64,000 bases of DNA from Comamonadaceae bacterium (GCA_947454955.1 CANGLW010000013.1:1-64000); one strand, 5' to 3'. Shown: positions 1-12,967, counted from the first letter of the stretch. The notes: generated by a model from the sequence alone, not told the origin. Numbers and translations: made by a program.

Positions 1-1
1 G

Positions 2-283
2 CCCATGCTGGGCATCTCAGAGAACTACTTCAACACCGGTCGCAACTTGTTGGCCAAGCCCGCACCGCAAGACCCGATGCAGACGGCGATGAGCTTGAGC
101 TACACCGGCACCGCACGCGATGCGCAAGGTGTGTGGACTTTGGGTGACCCCGCCTCGCATGTGTGTTCGCCACCTGGCGCGACCGCTTGTGAATTCCCTT
201 CAGCCAGCGACGCGCAGGCGCGTGCCCGTTTGGGTTTGTTGGACTGGTTGGTCCGTGTGTCTTTGAAGCCTGCGCAGAAATGA
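2..283 (+). CDS. C-terminal fragment of an unidentified protein (truncated by window start)
   Basis: Open frame from window start to stop at 283; no family recognised; genuine start probably outside the window. Confidence 0.35.
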   Translation, partial: PMLGISENYFNTGRNLLAKPAPQDPMQTAMSLSYTGTARDAQGVWTLGDPASHVCSPPGATACEFPSASDAQARARLGLLDWLVRVSLKPAQK

Positions 284-287
284 AACC

Positions 288-941
288 ATGAGTGATATTC
301 AAAACCTGTTTGCCCACAACCGCGCCTGGGCCGCGCAAATGGAGCGTGAGCGCCCCGGTTTTTTCACCGGCCTGACCAAGCAGCAAACCCCCAAATACAT
401 GTGGATCGGTTGCTCAGACAGCCGCGTGCCTGCCAACCAGATCACCGGGCTGGAGCCGGGTGAGGTGTTCGTGCACCGCAACGTGGCCAATGTGGTGGTG
501 CACTCCGACCTCAATGCTTTGTCCGCCATCCAGTTCGCGGTGGAGCACATCAAAGTCGAGCACATCATGGTGGTGGGCCATTACGGTTGCGCGGGCGTGA
601 AGGCCGCACTCAGTGGTGCGCGCATCGGCTTGGCCGACAACTGGATCCGTCACATCCAAGACGTGCGCCATCGTCACCGCGACCTGCTGCAAGCCTTGCC
701 CGAAGACAAACGCATCGATGCTTTGTGCGACCTCAACGTCATTGAGCAAGTGGTCAACATTTGTGTGAGCACGGTGATGGTGGACGCCTGGGCCAGAGGC
801 CAAAATGTCACGGTGCATGGCTGGGCTTATGGCCTCAATGACGGCCTGCTGCAAGACCTGCACATGGATGTGAGCAACCCCGTCTTGCTCGATGATTTGT
901 ACACCGCCGCCCTGGCCAGTTTGCCGGCCAAGTGGGGCTGA
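288..941 (+). CDS. can: Beta-class carbonic anhydrase
   Basis: CSDSRVPANQITGLEPGEVFVHRNVANVV and VVGHYGCAGVKAAL zinc-site motifs. Confidence 0.95.
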   Translation: MSDIQNLFAHNRAWAAQMERERPGFFTGLTKQQTPKYMWIGCSDSRVPANQITGLEPGEVFVHRNVANVVVHSDLNALSAIQFAVEHIKVEHIMVVGHYGCAGVKAALSGARIGLADNWIRHIQDVRHRHRDLLQALPEDKRIDALCDLNVIEQVVNICVSTVMVDAWARGQNVTVHGWAYGLNDGLLQDLHMDVSNPVLLDDLYTAALASLPAKWG

Positions 942-989
942 TTTTTTTGCAACCTAGCCTGTCACAGGCTCATCAAATTGGAGAACCTC

Positions 990-2171
990 ATGTCTGATCC
1001 CGTTGTGATTGTGTCCGCTGCCCGCACCCCCATGGGTGCCTTTCAGGGTGACTTCTCTTCCTTGTCTGCCCATGACCTGGGTGGCGTAGCCATCCGCGCT
1101 GCGGTGGAGCGCGCAGGCATTGCGCCTGAGGCTGTGGGCGAGGTCTTGTTTGGCAACTGCTTGATGGCTGGTCAAGGTCAGGCCCCAGCGCGTCAAGCCG
1201 CTTTCAAAGGTGGTTTGCCCAAGAGCGCCGGTGCGGTGACCTTGTCCAAGATGTGCGGCTCGGGCATGAAGGCCGCCATGTTCGCGCATGACATGCTGAT
1301 GGCCGGCAGCCACGAGGTGATCATCGCCGGCGGTATGGAAAGCATGACCAACGCCCCTTACCTGCTGCAAAAAGGCCGCGGTGGTTACCGCATGGGCCAC
1401 GACCGAATTTTTGACCACATGATGCTCGACGGCCTGGAAGACGCTTACGAGCCTGGTCGCTCCATGGGCACCTTTGGCGAAGACTGCGCAGCCAAGTACA
1501 ACTTCACCCGCGAAGCGCAAGACGCCTTTGCGATTGCCAGCGTCAAGCGCGCCCAAGCTGCTACCAGCTCTGGTGCGTTTGCCGCAGAAATTGCGCCTGT
1601 CACGGTGAAGACCCGTGCGGGTGAAACGGTGGTCAGCATCGACGAAGGCCCAGCCAAAGCCAAGCTCGACAAAATCACCGCGCTCAAACCCGCCTTCAAA
1701 AAAGACGGCACCATCACCGCAGCCAGCTCATCGTCCATCAACGACGGCGCTGCGGCTTTGGTGATGATGCGCGCCTCGCACGCTGCCAAGCTGGGCTTGA
1801 AGCCCTTGGCGAAAATTGTGTCGCACGCCACCTTCGCGCAAGAGCCCAACTGGTTCACCACCGCGCCGGTGGGTTCCACCACCAAGGCCTTGGCCCTGGC
1901 CGGTTGGTCGGTCAAAGATGTGGACCTGTGGGAAGTGAACGAAGCCTTCGCGGTGGTGCCCATGGCGCTGATGGCCGAGCTCAAAGTCAGTCACGACATC
2001 CTCAACGTCAACGGCGGCGCTTGCGCCCTGGGTCACCCGATTGGTGCCAGCGGTGCGCGCATCATGGTCACGCTGATGCATGCGCTCAAGGCCCGTGGCC
2101 TCAAACGCGGCCTGGCCACGCTGTGCATTGGCGGCGGCGAAGGCACGTCTGTCGCGCTTGAAATGCTCTGA
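990..2171 (+). CDS. Acetyl-CoA C-acetyltransferase (thiolase)
   Basis: Thiolase motifs KMCGSGMKA, NVNGGACALGHPIGASGARI, CIGGGEG; ORF opens at 978, more likely ATG at 990 (MSDPVVIVSAARTP). Confidence 0.94.
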   Translation: MSDPVVIVSAARTPMGAFQGDFSSLSAHDLGGVAIRAAVERAGIAPEAVGEVLFGNCLMAGQGQAPARQAAFKGGLPKSAGAVTLSKMCGSGMKAAMFAHDMLMAGSHEVIIAGGMESMTNAPYLLQKGRGGYRMGHDRIFDHMMLDGLEDAYEPGRSMGTFGEDCAAKYNFTREAQDAFAIASVKRAQAATSSGAFAAEIAPVTVKTRAGETVVSIDEGPAKAKLDKITALKPAFKKDGTITAASSSSINDGAAALVMMRASHAAKLGLKPLAKIVSHATFAQEPNWFTTAPVGSTTKALALAGWSVKDVDLWEVNEAFAVVPMALMAELKVSHDILNVNGGACALGHPIGASGARIMVTLMHALKARGLKRGLATLCIGGGEGTSVALEML

Positions 2172-2179
2172 GGCACACC

Positions 2180-3313
2180 ATGCTGCTCACCCAAGACCAG
2201 GAAATGATCCGCGACGCGGTTCGGCAATTCGCGCAAACCGAGTTGTGGCCGCACGCCGCGCAGTGGGACAAAACCCACCACTTTCCCAAAGAGGCGCACC
2301 AGGGCCTCGCGGCCTTGGGGGCGTATGGCATTTGCGTGCCGGAAGAGTTCGGCGGGGCCAACCTGGACTACCTCACGCTTTCTCTGGTGTTGGAAGAAAT
2401 CGCCGCTGGTGATGGCGGGGTGAGCACCACCATCTCGGTCACCAACTGCCCGGTCAACGCCATATTGATGCGGCATGGCAATGCGCAGCAAAAGAAAGAC
2501 TGGCTCACGCCTTTGGCACAAGGTCAGTTGCTCGGCGCCTTCTGCTTGACCGAGCCGCATGTGGGCTCAGACGCCTCGGGGCTGCGCACCACCGCGGTCA
2601 AAGACGGTGATGCGTATGTGATCAACGGCGTCAAGCAGTTCATCACCAGCGGGAAGCATGGCGATGTGGCCATCGTGATTGCGGTGACCGACAAGGGGGC
2701 TGGCAAGCGTGGCATGAGCGCGTTTCTCGTGCCCACCAACAGCCCGGGCTATGTGGTGGCGCGTTTGGAAGACAAGCTGGGCCAGCATTCCAGCGACACC
2801 GCGCAAATCAACTTCGACAACTGCCGCGTGCCAGCCGAGAACCTGATTGGCGCCGAAGGCGAGGGCTACAAAATTGCCTTGGGTGCCTTGGAGGGCGGCC
2901 GCATTGGCATTGCCTCGCAAAGCATCGGCATGGCGCGCAGCGCCTTTGAGGTGGCACTGGCTTATGCCAAAGACCGCGAGAGCTTTGGCACACCCATCTT
3001 CAACCACCAAGCGGTGGGCTTCAGGCTTGCGGAGTGCGCTACAAAAATTGAAGCGGCCCGGCAACTCACCTGGCACGCTGCCAGTTTGCGCGATGCCGGT
3101 CGTCCGTGTTTGAAAGAAGCCGCCATGGCCAAGTTGTATGCGAGTGAAATGGCCGAAGAGGTCTGCACCGCCGCCATCCAAACCTTGGGTGGCTACGGCT
3201 ATGTGAGCGACTTCCCGGTCGAGCGCATTTACCGCGATGTGCGCGTCTGCCAAATTTACGAAGGCACCAGCGATGTGCAGAAAATTTTGATCCAACGCGC
3301 CCTGGCCACATAA
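2180..3313 (+). CDS. Acyl-CoA dehydrogenase
   Basis: CLTEPHVGSDASGLRTTA, GGYGYVSDFPVERIYRDVRVCQIYEGTSDVQ motifs; substrate not assignable by eye. Confidence 0.94.
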   Translation: MLLTQDQEMIRDAVRQFAQTELWPHAAQWDKTHHFPKEAHQGLAALGAYGICVPEEFGGANLDYLTLSLVLEEIAAGDGGVSTTISVTNCPVNAILMRHGNAQQKKDWLTPLAQGQLLGAFCLTEPHVGSDASGLRTTAVKDGDAYVINGVKQFITSGKHGDVAIVIAVTDKGAGKRGMSAFLVPTNSPGYVVARLEDKLGQHSSDTAQINFDNCRVPAENLIGAEGEGYKIALGALEGGRIGIASQSIGMARSAFEVALAYAKDRESFGTPIFNHQAVGFRLAECATKIEAARQLTWHAASLRDAGRPCLKEAAMAKLYASEMAEEVCTAAIQTLGGYGYVSDFPVERIYRDVRVCQIYEGTSDVQKILIQRALAT

Positions 3314-3323
3314 GGAAACACAC

Positions 3324-3737
3324 ATGCCCATCACCAAAGGTTTTCGAGCACTGGTCGACGAGGCCATGGCCGAGGTCACCACCTATTCGGTGCAAGACAT
3401 CTTGGCACGCGCCAACGATCCCACCTTGCAGATCGTCGATATTCGCGATGTGCGCGAACTCAACAACGGCACCGTGACCCAATCGGTGCATGCACCCCGT
3501 TGCATGCTGGAGTTCTGGGTCGACCCTGAGTCGCCGTACCACAAGCCCATGTGGGCCGACGAGTCCAAAGAGTTTGTGTTGTTCTGCGGTGCAGGCTGGC
3601 GCAGTGCTTTGGCAGCCAAAACCCTGCAAGACATGGGCATGCGCAACGTGGCCCACATCGACGGGGGTTACGCAGCCTGGGTCGAGCAAGGTGGCCCCAC
3701 CGAAACCCTGGAACAGCGCAAAGCCAACAAGCGCTGA
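3324..3737 (+). CDS. Rhodanese-like domain protein
   Basis: Rhodanese fold with active-site-like FCGAGWRSALAAKTLQDMG. Confidence 0.9.
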   Translation: MPITKGFRALVDEAMAEVTTYSVQDILARANDPTLQIVDIRDVRELNNGTVTQSVHAPRCMLEFWVDPESPYHKPMWADESKEFVLFCGAGWRSALAAKTLQDMGMRNVAHIDGGYAAWVEQGGPTETLEQRKANKR

Positions 3738-3738
3738 C

Positions 3739-4143
3739 ATGTTGACACTGGCCCACCAACAGCCTTGCCCCTGTGGCCGTTTGGACCGCGGCCGCGTTGT
3801 GACTTACGGCCAGTGCTGCGGGGCTTACCTGGAGAACGCAGAGCAAGCCGCACCCACACCGCAGGCTTTGATGCGCTCGCGCTACAGTGCCTATGTGCTC
3901 GAGCGTGGCCCCTACCTCTTGGCCACTTGGCACGCTGACCACCGGCCTGAAGATATGGCATTCGAGCCCGGAGTGAAATGGTTGGGGCTGGAGGTGCGTG
4001 GTGACGGTGTGGCGGGAGACCAGGGCTGGGTGCATTTTGTGGCGCGCGTGCGCGATGCCAGTGGCCGTGCCACGCGCCTGGAAGAACGCAGCCGCTTTGA
4101 ACGACAAGATGGCCGCTGGTTTTATCTGGATGCACAGGGCTGA
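3739..4143 (+). CDS. YchJ family protein (SEC-C-type Cys motif)
   Basis: CPCGRLDRGRVVTYGQCCGAYLE...ALMRSRYSAYVLERGPYLLATWH; ATG at 3739 in the frame of ORF 3490..4143. Confidence 0.88.
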   Translation: MLTLAHQQPCPCGRLDRGRVVTYGQCCGAYLENAEQAAPTPQALMRSRYSAYVLERGPYLLATWHADHRPEDMAFEPGVKWLGLEVRGDGVAGDQGWVHFVARVRDASGRATRLEERSRFERQDGRWFYLDAQG

Positions 4144-4183
4144 ACCCAGTGGCTTTCGGGCTTCCAAGTGCGCGCAAGACCGG

Positions 4184-4210
4184 TACAATTGACGTTTACG
4201 TAAACGTCAA
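4184..4210 (+). promoter_or_regulatory. Candidate promoter -10 (TACAAT, 4184-4189) abutting a perfect 22-bp palindrome TTGACGTTTACGTAAACGTCAA (4189-4210)
   Basis: Sequence read directly; the palindrome equals its own reverse complement and lies 58 bp upstream of the MCC-beta start. Confidence 0.75.
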
Positions 4211-4268
4211 CTAAACCCCGAACCACCCCATCGCCTGCCGCTGATGGGCCAGACAAGAAAGCAAGCTC

Positions 4269-5891
4269 ATGCCTGTCCTGGACACACACCTCAATGTTCG
4301 TTCGGCCGACTTTGCCGCCAACGCGGCGGCCATGCAGACCCTGGTGGACGACCTCAACGCCAAATTCAGCCAGGTGGTGCAAGGCGGTGGCGAGGCCGCG
4401 CGTGCCAAGCACACCGCCCGTGGCAAATTGCTTCCCCGTGAGCGTGTGCAGCGGTTGCTCGATCCGGGCACCCCGTTTTTGGAACTCTCGCCCTTGGCTG
4501 CCTTGGGCATGTACCCCGACCGCGACGGGACAGACAGCGCACCCAGCGCCGGCTTGATTGCAGGCATCGGCCGGGTCAGCGGGGTGGACTGCATGATCGT
4601 GTGCAACGACGCCACCGTCAAAGGCGGCACCTACTACCCGATGACGGTGAAGAAGCATTTGCGTGCGCAAGAGATCGCGCAAGCCAACCGCTTGCCCTGC
4701 ATTTATTTGGTCGACTCAGGTGGCGCCAACCTGCCCAACCAGGACGAGGTGTTCCCCGATCGCGATCACTTCGGCCGCATCTTTTTCAACCAGGCCAACA
4801 TGAGTGCCCAAGGCATCGCGCAAATTGCGGCGGTCATGGGGTCTTGCACGGCTGGCGGCGCGTATGTGCCGGCCATGAGCGATGAGTCCATCATCGTGAA
4901 AAACCAGGGCACGATTTTTCTCGGTGGCCCGCCCTTGGTCAAAGCCGCGACCGGTGAGGTGGTGAGTGCCGAAGACTTGGGCGGCGGTGATGTGCACACC
5001 CGCTTGTCGGGCGTGGCCGATTACCTCGCGCAAAACGATTTGCACGCCTTGTCCTTGGTGCGCTCAAGCATCAAGAACCTCAACAAAACCAAGCCATCTC
5101 AAGCGGTGCTCAAGCAGCCTGTGGCGCCTAAGTTGGATGCCCAAGAGATTTACGGTGTGATTCCGGTGGACACCCGCAAACCTTTTGATGTGCGCGAGAT
5201 CATCGCGCGGGTGGTCGATGGCAGCGAGTTCGATGAATTCAAACCGCGCTTTGGCACCACGCTGGTCACGGGCTTTGCGCACATCGAGGGCATGCCGGTG
5301 GGCATCATCGCCAACAACGGCATTTTGTTTTCTGAGAGCGCGCAAAAAGGCGCGCACTTCATCGAGCTGTGCTGTCAACGAAAAATCCCGTTGGTGTTTT
5401 TGCAGAACATCACCGGTTTCATGGTGGGCCGCAAAGTGGAGAACGAAGGCATCGCCCGTCATGGTGCCAAGATGGTCACCGCAGTGGCCACCGCCAGTGT
5501 GCCCAAGTTCACCATCATCATCGGGGGCAGTTTCGGCGCTGGCAACTACGGCATGTGCGGCCGCGCGTTTTCGCCCCGGTTCTTGTGGATGTGGCCCAAC
5601 GCCCGCATTTCGGTGATGGGAGGTGAGCAGGCTGCCAGTGTGTTGGCCACCGTGCGCCGTGATGGCATTGAGGGCAAGGGCGGTCAATGGTCCCAAGACG
5701 AAGAAGACAATTTCAAAGCCCCGATCCGCGACCAGTACGAGGTGCAAGGCCACCCCTACTACGCCACCGCCCGCTTGTGGGACGACGGTGTGATTGACCC
5801 GGCCGACACCCGCCGTGTGCTGGCCTTGGGTTTGAGTGCGGCCATGAACGCGCCGATTGAAGACACCCGCTTCGGTGTTTTCCGCATGTGA
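4269..5891 (+). CDS. liuB: Methylcrotonoyl-CoA carboxylase beta (carboxyltransferase) subunit
   Basis: Carboxyltransferase with [46 protein letters not shown] and [37 protein letters not shown], typical of MCC beta. Confidence 0.93.
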   Translation: MPVLDTHLNVRSADFAANAAAMQTLVDDLNAKFSQVVQGGGEAARAKHTARGKLLPRERVQRLLDPGTPFLELSPLAALGMYPDRDGTDSAPSAGLIAGIGRVSGVDCMIVCNDATVKGGTYYPMTVKKHLRAQEIAQANRLPCIYLVDSGGANLPNQDEVFPDRDHFGRIFFNQANMSAQGIAQIAAVMGSCTAGGAYVPAMSDESIIVKNQGTIFLGGPPLVKAATGEVVSAEDLGGGDVHTRLSGVADYLAQNDLHALSLVRSSIKNLNKTKPSQAVLKQPVAPKLDAQEIYGVIPVDTRKPFDVREIIARVVDGSEFDEFKPRFGTTLVTGFAHIEGMPVGIIANNGILFSESAQKGAHFIELCCQRKIPLVFLQNITGFMVGRKVENEGIARHGAKMVTAVATASVPKFTIIIGGSFGAGNYGMCGRAFSPRFLWMWPNARISVMGGEQAASVLATVRRDGIEGKGGQWSQDEEDNFKAPIRDQYEVQGHPYYATARLWDDGVIDPADTRRVLALGLSAAMNAPIEDTRFGVFRM

Positions 5892-5895
5892 GTCT

Positions 5896-7245
5896 ATGAC
5901 GGCCCTGAGTTCCAACGACGCCTGGATGCAGCGCAGCTTGCGCAGCGTGTGGCACCCCTGCACCCAAATGCAGCACCATGAAACGGTGCCATTGATTCCT
6001 GTGAGCCATGGGCGCGGTGTGTGGCTCTACGACCAGCAGGGCCAGCGCTATTTCGACGCCATCAGTTCCTGGTGGGTCAACTTGTTTGGGCATGCCAACC
6101 CGCGCATCAATGCGGCCCTCAAAGACCAACTCGACCAGCTCGAACACGCCATGCTCGCAGGCTTCACCCACGAGCCGGTGGTCAAGCTGTCAGAGAAACT
6201 CAGCAGCCTCACGCAAGGCCATCTGGGTCATTGCTTTTACGCATCAGACGGTGCCTCGGCGGTGGAGATTGCGCTGAAGATGAGTTTTCATGCCTGGCGC
6301 AATGCCGACCTGACACACAAGCAAGAGTTTGTGTGTTTGCAAGGCAGTTACCACGGCGAAACCTTGGGTGCCTTGGCGGTGACCGATGTGGCCATCTTCA
6401 AAGACGCCTACGGCCCCTTGCTGCGCCAGACCCATGTGGTCATGTCGCCCGATGCGCGCCAAGCGCTGCCCGGTGAAACCGCACAGGACGTGGCGCGTCG
6501 TGCTGCGAAGGCCCTGGAAGATTTGATCGTTGCGCGCGAAGGAAAGATTGCCGCGTTCATAGTCGAGCCCTTGGTGCAGTGCGCCACCGGCATGGCCATG
6601 CATGAGCCGCTTTATTTGCAACTGGTGCGCGAGATGTGTGATCGCCACCAGGTGCATTTCATCGCCGATGAAATCGCAGTGGGCTGCGGGCGCACCGGCA
6701 GTTTTTTCGCGTGTGAACAAGCCGGCATTTGGCCCGATTTTCTGTGCCTGTCCAAGGGCATCAGTGGGGGCTATTTGCCGCTGTCCTTGGTGATGACTCG
6801 CGACAGCATTTACCAGGCTTTTTACGACACCGATGTGCGCCGCGGTTTTTTGCATTCGCATTCCTACACCGGCAACCCCCTGGCCTGCCGCGCAGCCTTG
6901 GCTACTTTGCAAATATTTGAAGAAGATGATGTGCTGGTGAAGAACCAAGCCCGCGCACAAGCTCTGAGCGATGCGCTCGCGCCATTGGGTGACGACGAGC
7001 GCGTGACCCAGGTGCGCCAACGCGGCATGATTTGGGCGTGTGATGTGCAACTGCCTGCTGACAAAGCAGCCACGTTTTCACGCCAGTTTTTCACCACAGG
7101 CTTGCAGCATGAATTGCTTTTGCGGCCCATCGGCACCACGCTCTACCTCATGCCGCCTTATGTGCTGGACGATGAGCACATTGCTTTTTTGGGTGAGCGG
7201 GTGCAGACCGTGCTGAAAGATGTCTTGCAAGGCGGTAAGGCATGA
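5896..7245 (+). CDS. bioA: Adenosylmethionine-8-amino-7-oxononanoate aminotransferase
   Basis: [52 protein letters not shown] at 5896 in the frame of ORF 5857..7245. Confidence 0.95.
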   Translation: MTALSSNDAWMQRSLRSVWHPCTQMQHHETVPLIPVSHGRGVWLYDQQGQRYFDAISSWWVNLFGHANPRINAALKDQLDQLEHAMLAGFTHEPVVKLSEKLSSLTQGHLGHCFYASDGASAVEIALKMSFHAWRNADLTHKQEFVCLQGSYHGETLGALAVTDVAIFKDAYGPLLRQTHVVMSPDARQALPGETAQDVARRAAKALEDLIVAREGKIAAFIVEPLVQCATGMAMHEPLYLQLVREMCDRHQVHFIADEIAVGCGRTGSFFACEQAGIWPDFLCLSKGISGGYLPLSLVMTRDSIYQAFYDTDVRRGFLHSHSYTGNPLACRAALATLQIFEEDDVLVKNQARAQALSDALAPLGDDERVTQVRQRGMIWACDVQLPADKAATFSRQFFTTGLQHELLLRPIGTTLYLMPPYVLDDEHIAFLGERVQTVLKDVLQGGKA

Positions 7246-8483
7246 AGCTGCTGGACCAATTGACCCAAGACTTGGCTGAGCTGGATGCCCGGGGCTTGAG
7301 GCGTGTGCGCCAGGTGGTGCAGACGCCGTGTGCCCCGCATCAAACGGTTGACGGGCAAAGCCGTTTGAATTTCAGCAGCAACGATTACCTCGGGCTGGCC
7401 AAGCACCCGCAGGTCTTGGCAGCTTTGCAAGAGGGCGTGTCGCTGTATGGCGCAGGCAGTGGGGCTTCGCACCTCATCAGTGGGCACAGCCTGGCGCATG
7501 AACAACTCGAAAACAAACTCGCGCAGCTCTACGCGCCTCACATCCCCCAAGCCCGTGCTTTGTCGCTGTGCACGGGTTACATGGCTAACCTGGCGGTGCT
7601 CAGTGCCTTGACCGCTGGCGCAGGCGACGCTGAGATTTTTTCCGATGCGCTCAACCACGCGTCCATCATCGATGGCGCACGTCTGTCGCGCGCCAAGGTC
7701 ACGGTCTACCCGCATCTGGATGTGAACACCTTGCGCGCACAGCTGCGCATCAGCCAAGCCGCCACCAAGCTGGTGGTGACTGACAGCGTGTTCAGCATGG
7801 ATGGTCACATCGCCCCCTTGCCTGAATTGCTGCGCCTGTGCGAAGCCGAAGGCGCGTGGTTGGTGGTCGATGATGCCCACGGCTTTGGGGTGTTGGGCCG
7901 CAGCGGTTTGGGTGCCATTGAGCATGTTGATCTGCACTCACCAAACCTGGTGCTCATGGGCACCTTGGGCAAAGCCGCCGGGGTGGCCGGTGCATTTGTG
8001 GCTGCGCACGCCACCGTCATTGAATGCTTGGTGCAACGCGCGCGTGCTTACATTTACACCACCGCCGCACCGCCCGCTTTGGCGCATGCTGTGCTCACCA
8101 GTTTGGACATCATCACCGGTGCACAAGGCATGGCTTTGCGCGCGCACTTGAACGATCTGTTGGCTGTTTGGCAAACGGGGGTGGCCGACACCTTACCCTC
8201 GCAAGACGATGCCGCGCAAGCGCCTTGGTTGATGACATCAGCCACGCCCATTCAACCGCTGGTGGTGGGTGACAACCGCGCGGTGATGCGTGCCTCGCAA
8301 GCCTTGCTGGACCAAGGTTTGTGGGTCACCGGTATACGCACACCCACCGTGCCCCAAGGCACGGCTCGTTTGCGCATCACATTTTCAGCAGCCCATACAC
8401 ATGACGATGTGGCGCGTTTGATTGAGGGGCTACGTGCCTTGTCTTTCACGCCTGGCATGGCACTCACCGCGGAGGCTGCATGA
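7242..8483 (+). CDS. bioF: 8-amino-7-oxononanoate synthase
   Basis: [53 protein letters not shown]; 4-bp overlap with bioA. Confidence 0.95.
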   Translation: MKLLDQLTQDLAELDARGLRRVRQVVQTPCAPHQTVDGQSRLNFSSNDYLGLAKHPQVLAALQEGVSLYGAGSGASHLISGHSLAHEQLENKLAQLYAPHIPQARALSLCTGYMANLAVLSALTAGAGDAEIFSDALNHASIIDGARLSRAKVTVYPHLDVNTLRAQLRISQAATKLVVTDSVFSMDGHIAPLPELLRLCEAEGAWLVVDDAHGFGVLGRSGLGAIEHVDLHSPNLVLMGTLGKAAGVAGAFVAAHATVIECLVQRARAYIYTTAAPPALAHAVLTSLDIITGAQGMALRAHLNDLLAVWQTGVADTLPSQDDAAQAPWLMTSATPIQPLVVGDNRAVMRASQALLDQGLWVTGIRTPTVPQGTARLRITFSAAHTHDDVARLIEGLRALSFTPGMALTAEAA

Positions 8484-9166
8484 CACCCTGGTCTTGTTTT
8501 GTCACCGGCACCGACACAGAAATTGGCAAAACCCTGATCAGCTCGGCGCTCATCCACGCACAAGCTGCAGCTGGTGTGCGCGTGGCCGGCATGAAGCCCA
8601 TCGCCGCTGGCGCGCAATGGCTGGATGGTGCCTGGCACAACGAGGATGTGGACGCCTTGGCTGCCGAGGTGAGTTGCCCTTTGCCCACCGAACTCACGAC
8701 GCCCTATTTGTTGCAAACCCCCGCTGCCCCGCATTTGGCGGCAGCACTTGAGGGTGTGACCATCGAGCCGACAAAGATCTTGGCGAGCTACCGCGGGGTG
8801 CGTGCGCAAGCGCAGGCTGTGGTGGTTGAAGGCGTGGGTGGTTTTCGTGTGCCACTCACCGACACATTTGACACCGCCGACCTGGCACAACAACTGGCTT
8901 TGCCAGTGGTGCTGGTGGTGGGTTTGCGTTTGGGCTGCATCAGCATGGCCTTGCTCACCGCAGAGGCCATTGCTGCGCGCGGTTTGCATCTGGCAGGCTG
9001 GGTGGCCAACACCGCAGACCCTGGCATGACCATGCTCGAGGGCAATGTGCAGGCCCTGCGTGAGCGCTTGTCTGCGCCACTTCTGGGCGTGGTGCCTCGC
9101 CTGAGCCAAGCCAGTGCGGCAGCTGCGGTTGCGCATCTGAACTTTGACCTTTTGACCCCTCATTGA
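8480..9166 (+). CDS. bioD: Dethiobiotin synthase
   Basis: [22 protein letters not shown]-loop, [31 protein letters not shown]; 4-bp overlap with bioF. Confidence 0.95.
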   Translation: MTPWSCFVTGTDTEIGKTLISSALIHAQAAAGVRVAGMKPIAAGAQWLDGAWHNEDVDALAAEVSCPLPTELTTPYLLQTPAAPHLAAALEGVTIEPTKILASYRGVRAQAQAVVVEGVGGFRVPLTDTFDTADLAQQLALPVVLVVGLRLGCISMALLTAEAIAARGLHLAGWVANTADPGMTMLEGNVQALRERLSAPLLGVVPRLSQASAAAAVAHLNFDLLTPH

Positions 9167-9186
9167 CGCTTTCAAGGACCCCACGC

Positions 9187-11178
<1,992 letters not shown>

Positions 11179-11181
11179 GCC

Positions 11182-12090
11182 ATGAACTACCCCGAATTCG
11201 TCAAGCTGGTGGATGTGGGGCCGCGCGACGGCCTGCAGAACGAAAAGCAAACCGTGCCTGCGGCCATCAAGGTGGGCTTGGTCCACCGTTTGCAAGACGC
11301 AGGCTTGAAGCACATCGAGGTCACCAGCTTTGTGTCGCCCAAATGGGTGCCGCAAATGGCCGACAACGCCGAGGTGATGGCCGGGCTGCAGCGCCGCTCT
11401 GATGTGCAGTACGCGGTGCTTACCCCCAACCTCAAAGGTTTCGAGGCTGCGGTGTTGACCCAGCCCGATGAAATTGTGGTGTTTGGTGCGGCCAGCGAAG
11501 CTTTCAGCCAGCGCAACATCAATTGCTCGATCGAAGAAAGCATCGAGCGTTTTCGCGAGGTGGTGACCGCCGCACGCGCGGCCAACATCCATGTGCGTGG
11601 TGCGATTTCTTGCACGGTGGGTTGCCCCTATGAAGGCGAGATTGCCCCAGCCAGCGTGGCCAAAGTTACGGGCCTGATGAAAGACATCGGCGTGCAACAC
11701 GTGGGGGTGGCCGATACCATCGGTGTGGGCACACCTTTGAAGGTGCAGCGCGCCATGGAAGCGGCCTTGCAGCATTACGACCTGAACGATGTGTCGGGCC
11801 ATTTCCATGACACCTACGGCCAAGCCCTGGCCAACACCCTGGCTTGTCTGGAAATGGGCGTGTGGCAGTTCGACACCTCGGTGGCCGGCTTGGGCGGCTG
11901 CCCTTATGCCAAAGGTGCCACCGGCAATGTGGCCACCGAAGATGTGGTCTACATGCTGCACGGCATGGGCATCAACACCGGCATTGATCTGGATGGCTTG
12001 ATCGATGCGGGCCAGTTCATCAGCGAGCATTTGGGCCGACCCAGTGGCTCGCGCGTGGCCCGTGCCTTGTTGGTCAAGAGAAGCGTATGA
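11182..12090 (+). CDS. liuE: Hydroxymethylglutaryl-CoA lyase
   Basis: LVDVGPRDGLQNEKQTVP, AISCTVGCPYEGEI, GGCPYAKGATGNVATEDVVYML. Confidence 0.93.
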   Translation: MNYPEFVKLVDVGPRDGLQNEKQTVPAAIKVGLVHRLQDAGLKHIEVTSFVSPKWVPQMADNAEVMAGLQRRSDVQYAVLTPNLKGFEAAVLTQPDEIVVFGAASEAFSQRNINCSIEESIERFREVVTAARAANIHVRGAISCTVGCPYEGEIAPASVAKVTGLMKDIGVQHVGVADTIGVGTPLKVQRAMEAALQHYDLNDVSGHFHDTYGQALANTLACLEMGVWQFDTSVAGLGGCPYAKGATGNVATEDVVYMLHGMGINTGIDLDGLIDAGQFISEHLGRPSGSRVARALLVKRSV

Positions 12091-12326
12091 ATCAAGCTGC
12101 TATCAAAATCGTAGCATCTCGCGTGCCTGCTGCTTTGGCGCAAACTGGCACTGTTCCCTCACCCTGTGTGAGCGTGTGTGCCATGGACACCGCCACAGGT
12201 TTGTGCGGCGGCTGCCTGCGTCAACTCGATGAGATTGCCAGCTGGTCGCGCATGGACGACAACGACAAGCGCGAGGTGTGGGTGAAGATCGGGCAGCGCG
12301 CTCAACAATGTCTTGCAAAACCATGA
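12087..12326 (+). CDS. DUF1289 domain protein
   Basis: SPCVSVCAMDTATGLCGGCLRQLDEIASWSRM Cys-motif; 4-bp overlap with the upstream gene. Confidence 0.85.
   Translation: MNQAAIKIVASRVPAALAQTGTVPSPCVSVCAMDTATGLCGGCLRQLDEIASWSRMDDNDKREVWVKIGQRAQQCLAKP
12096..12115. repeat. AT-rich imperfect palindromic element, copy 1 (GCTGCTATCAAAATCGTAGC)
   Basis: Resembles the copies at 21143 and 52531. Confidence 0.55.
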
Positions 12327-12967
12327 CCACCATCACCTGTTACCTGGACTTCATCTCGCCCTACGCCTATCTGGCGTTCGAGTCCCTGCCCAAAACCTTG
12401 CAGGGTTGCAGCTACGAGGTGCGCTACAAACCAATTTTGTTCGGGGCTTTGTTGCAACACCATGGCCAGTTGGGGCCGGCAGAGTTCGCACCCAAGCGCG
12501 ATTGGACTTACCGCCAGGTGATGTGGTTGGCCAAGCAGCTCGATGTGCCGTTGGACATGCCAGCGACCCACCCCTTCAACCCCATCGCCTTGTTGCGTTT
12601 GGCCTTGGGCGCGGCCTCGGTGGATGACTTGCCCAGCCGTCGGGTGTGCGAGCAGATCTTCCGTCATGTGTGGCGTGGCGGTGCGGACGCTGCCGACCCT
12701 GCACGCTTGACCGCTTTGCAAGACCAGCTGCCGGTCACACGCGAGCCGCAAAGTGCGGCGGTGAAAGAGCAACTCAAATCGCTGACCCAAGAAGCCATCG
12801 ACGCCGGCGTGTTTGGTGTGCCGACGTTTGAAGTGGATGGCAAATTGTTTTGGGGCCTGGACGCCTTGCCCATGTTGCGTGACTACCTGCAAGGTGATGC
12901 TTGGTTTGACGGACCCGCTTGGGAGTCGTTCACCCATATTCATGTCGGCATCGAGCGAAAGCGCTGA
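12323..12967 (+). CDS. 2-hydroxychromene-2-carboxylate isomerase family (DsbA-like fold)
   Basis: YLDFISPYAYLAFE N-terminus, GVFGVPTFEVDGKLFWGLDALPML; ATG at 12323 overlaps the DUF1289 stop. Confidence 0.9.
   Translation: MTTITCYLDFISPYAYLAFESLPKTLQGCSYEVRYKPILFGALLQHHGQLGPAEFAPKRDWTYRQVMWLAKQLDVPLDMPATHPFNPIALLRLALGAASVDDLPSRRVCEQIFRHVWRGGADAADPARLTALQDQLPVTREPQSAAVKEQLKSLTQEAIDAGVFGVPTFEVDGKLFWGLDALPMLRDYLQGDAWFDGPAWESFTHIHVGIERKR

Noticed and set aside
3038-3060. Possible further copy of the AT-rich palindrome (GCTACAAAAATTGAAGC) inside the acyl-CoA dehydrogenase gene
   Set aside because: Encodes the expected family sequence (ECATKIEAARQ); resemblance likely coincidental
4244-4441. Short + [20 protein letters not shown]... 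overlapping the MCC-beta start
   Set aside because: Out-of-frame reading of the MCC-beta N-terminus, no motif
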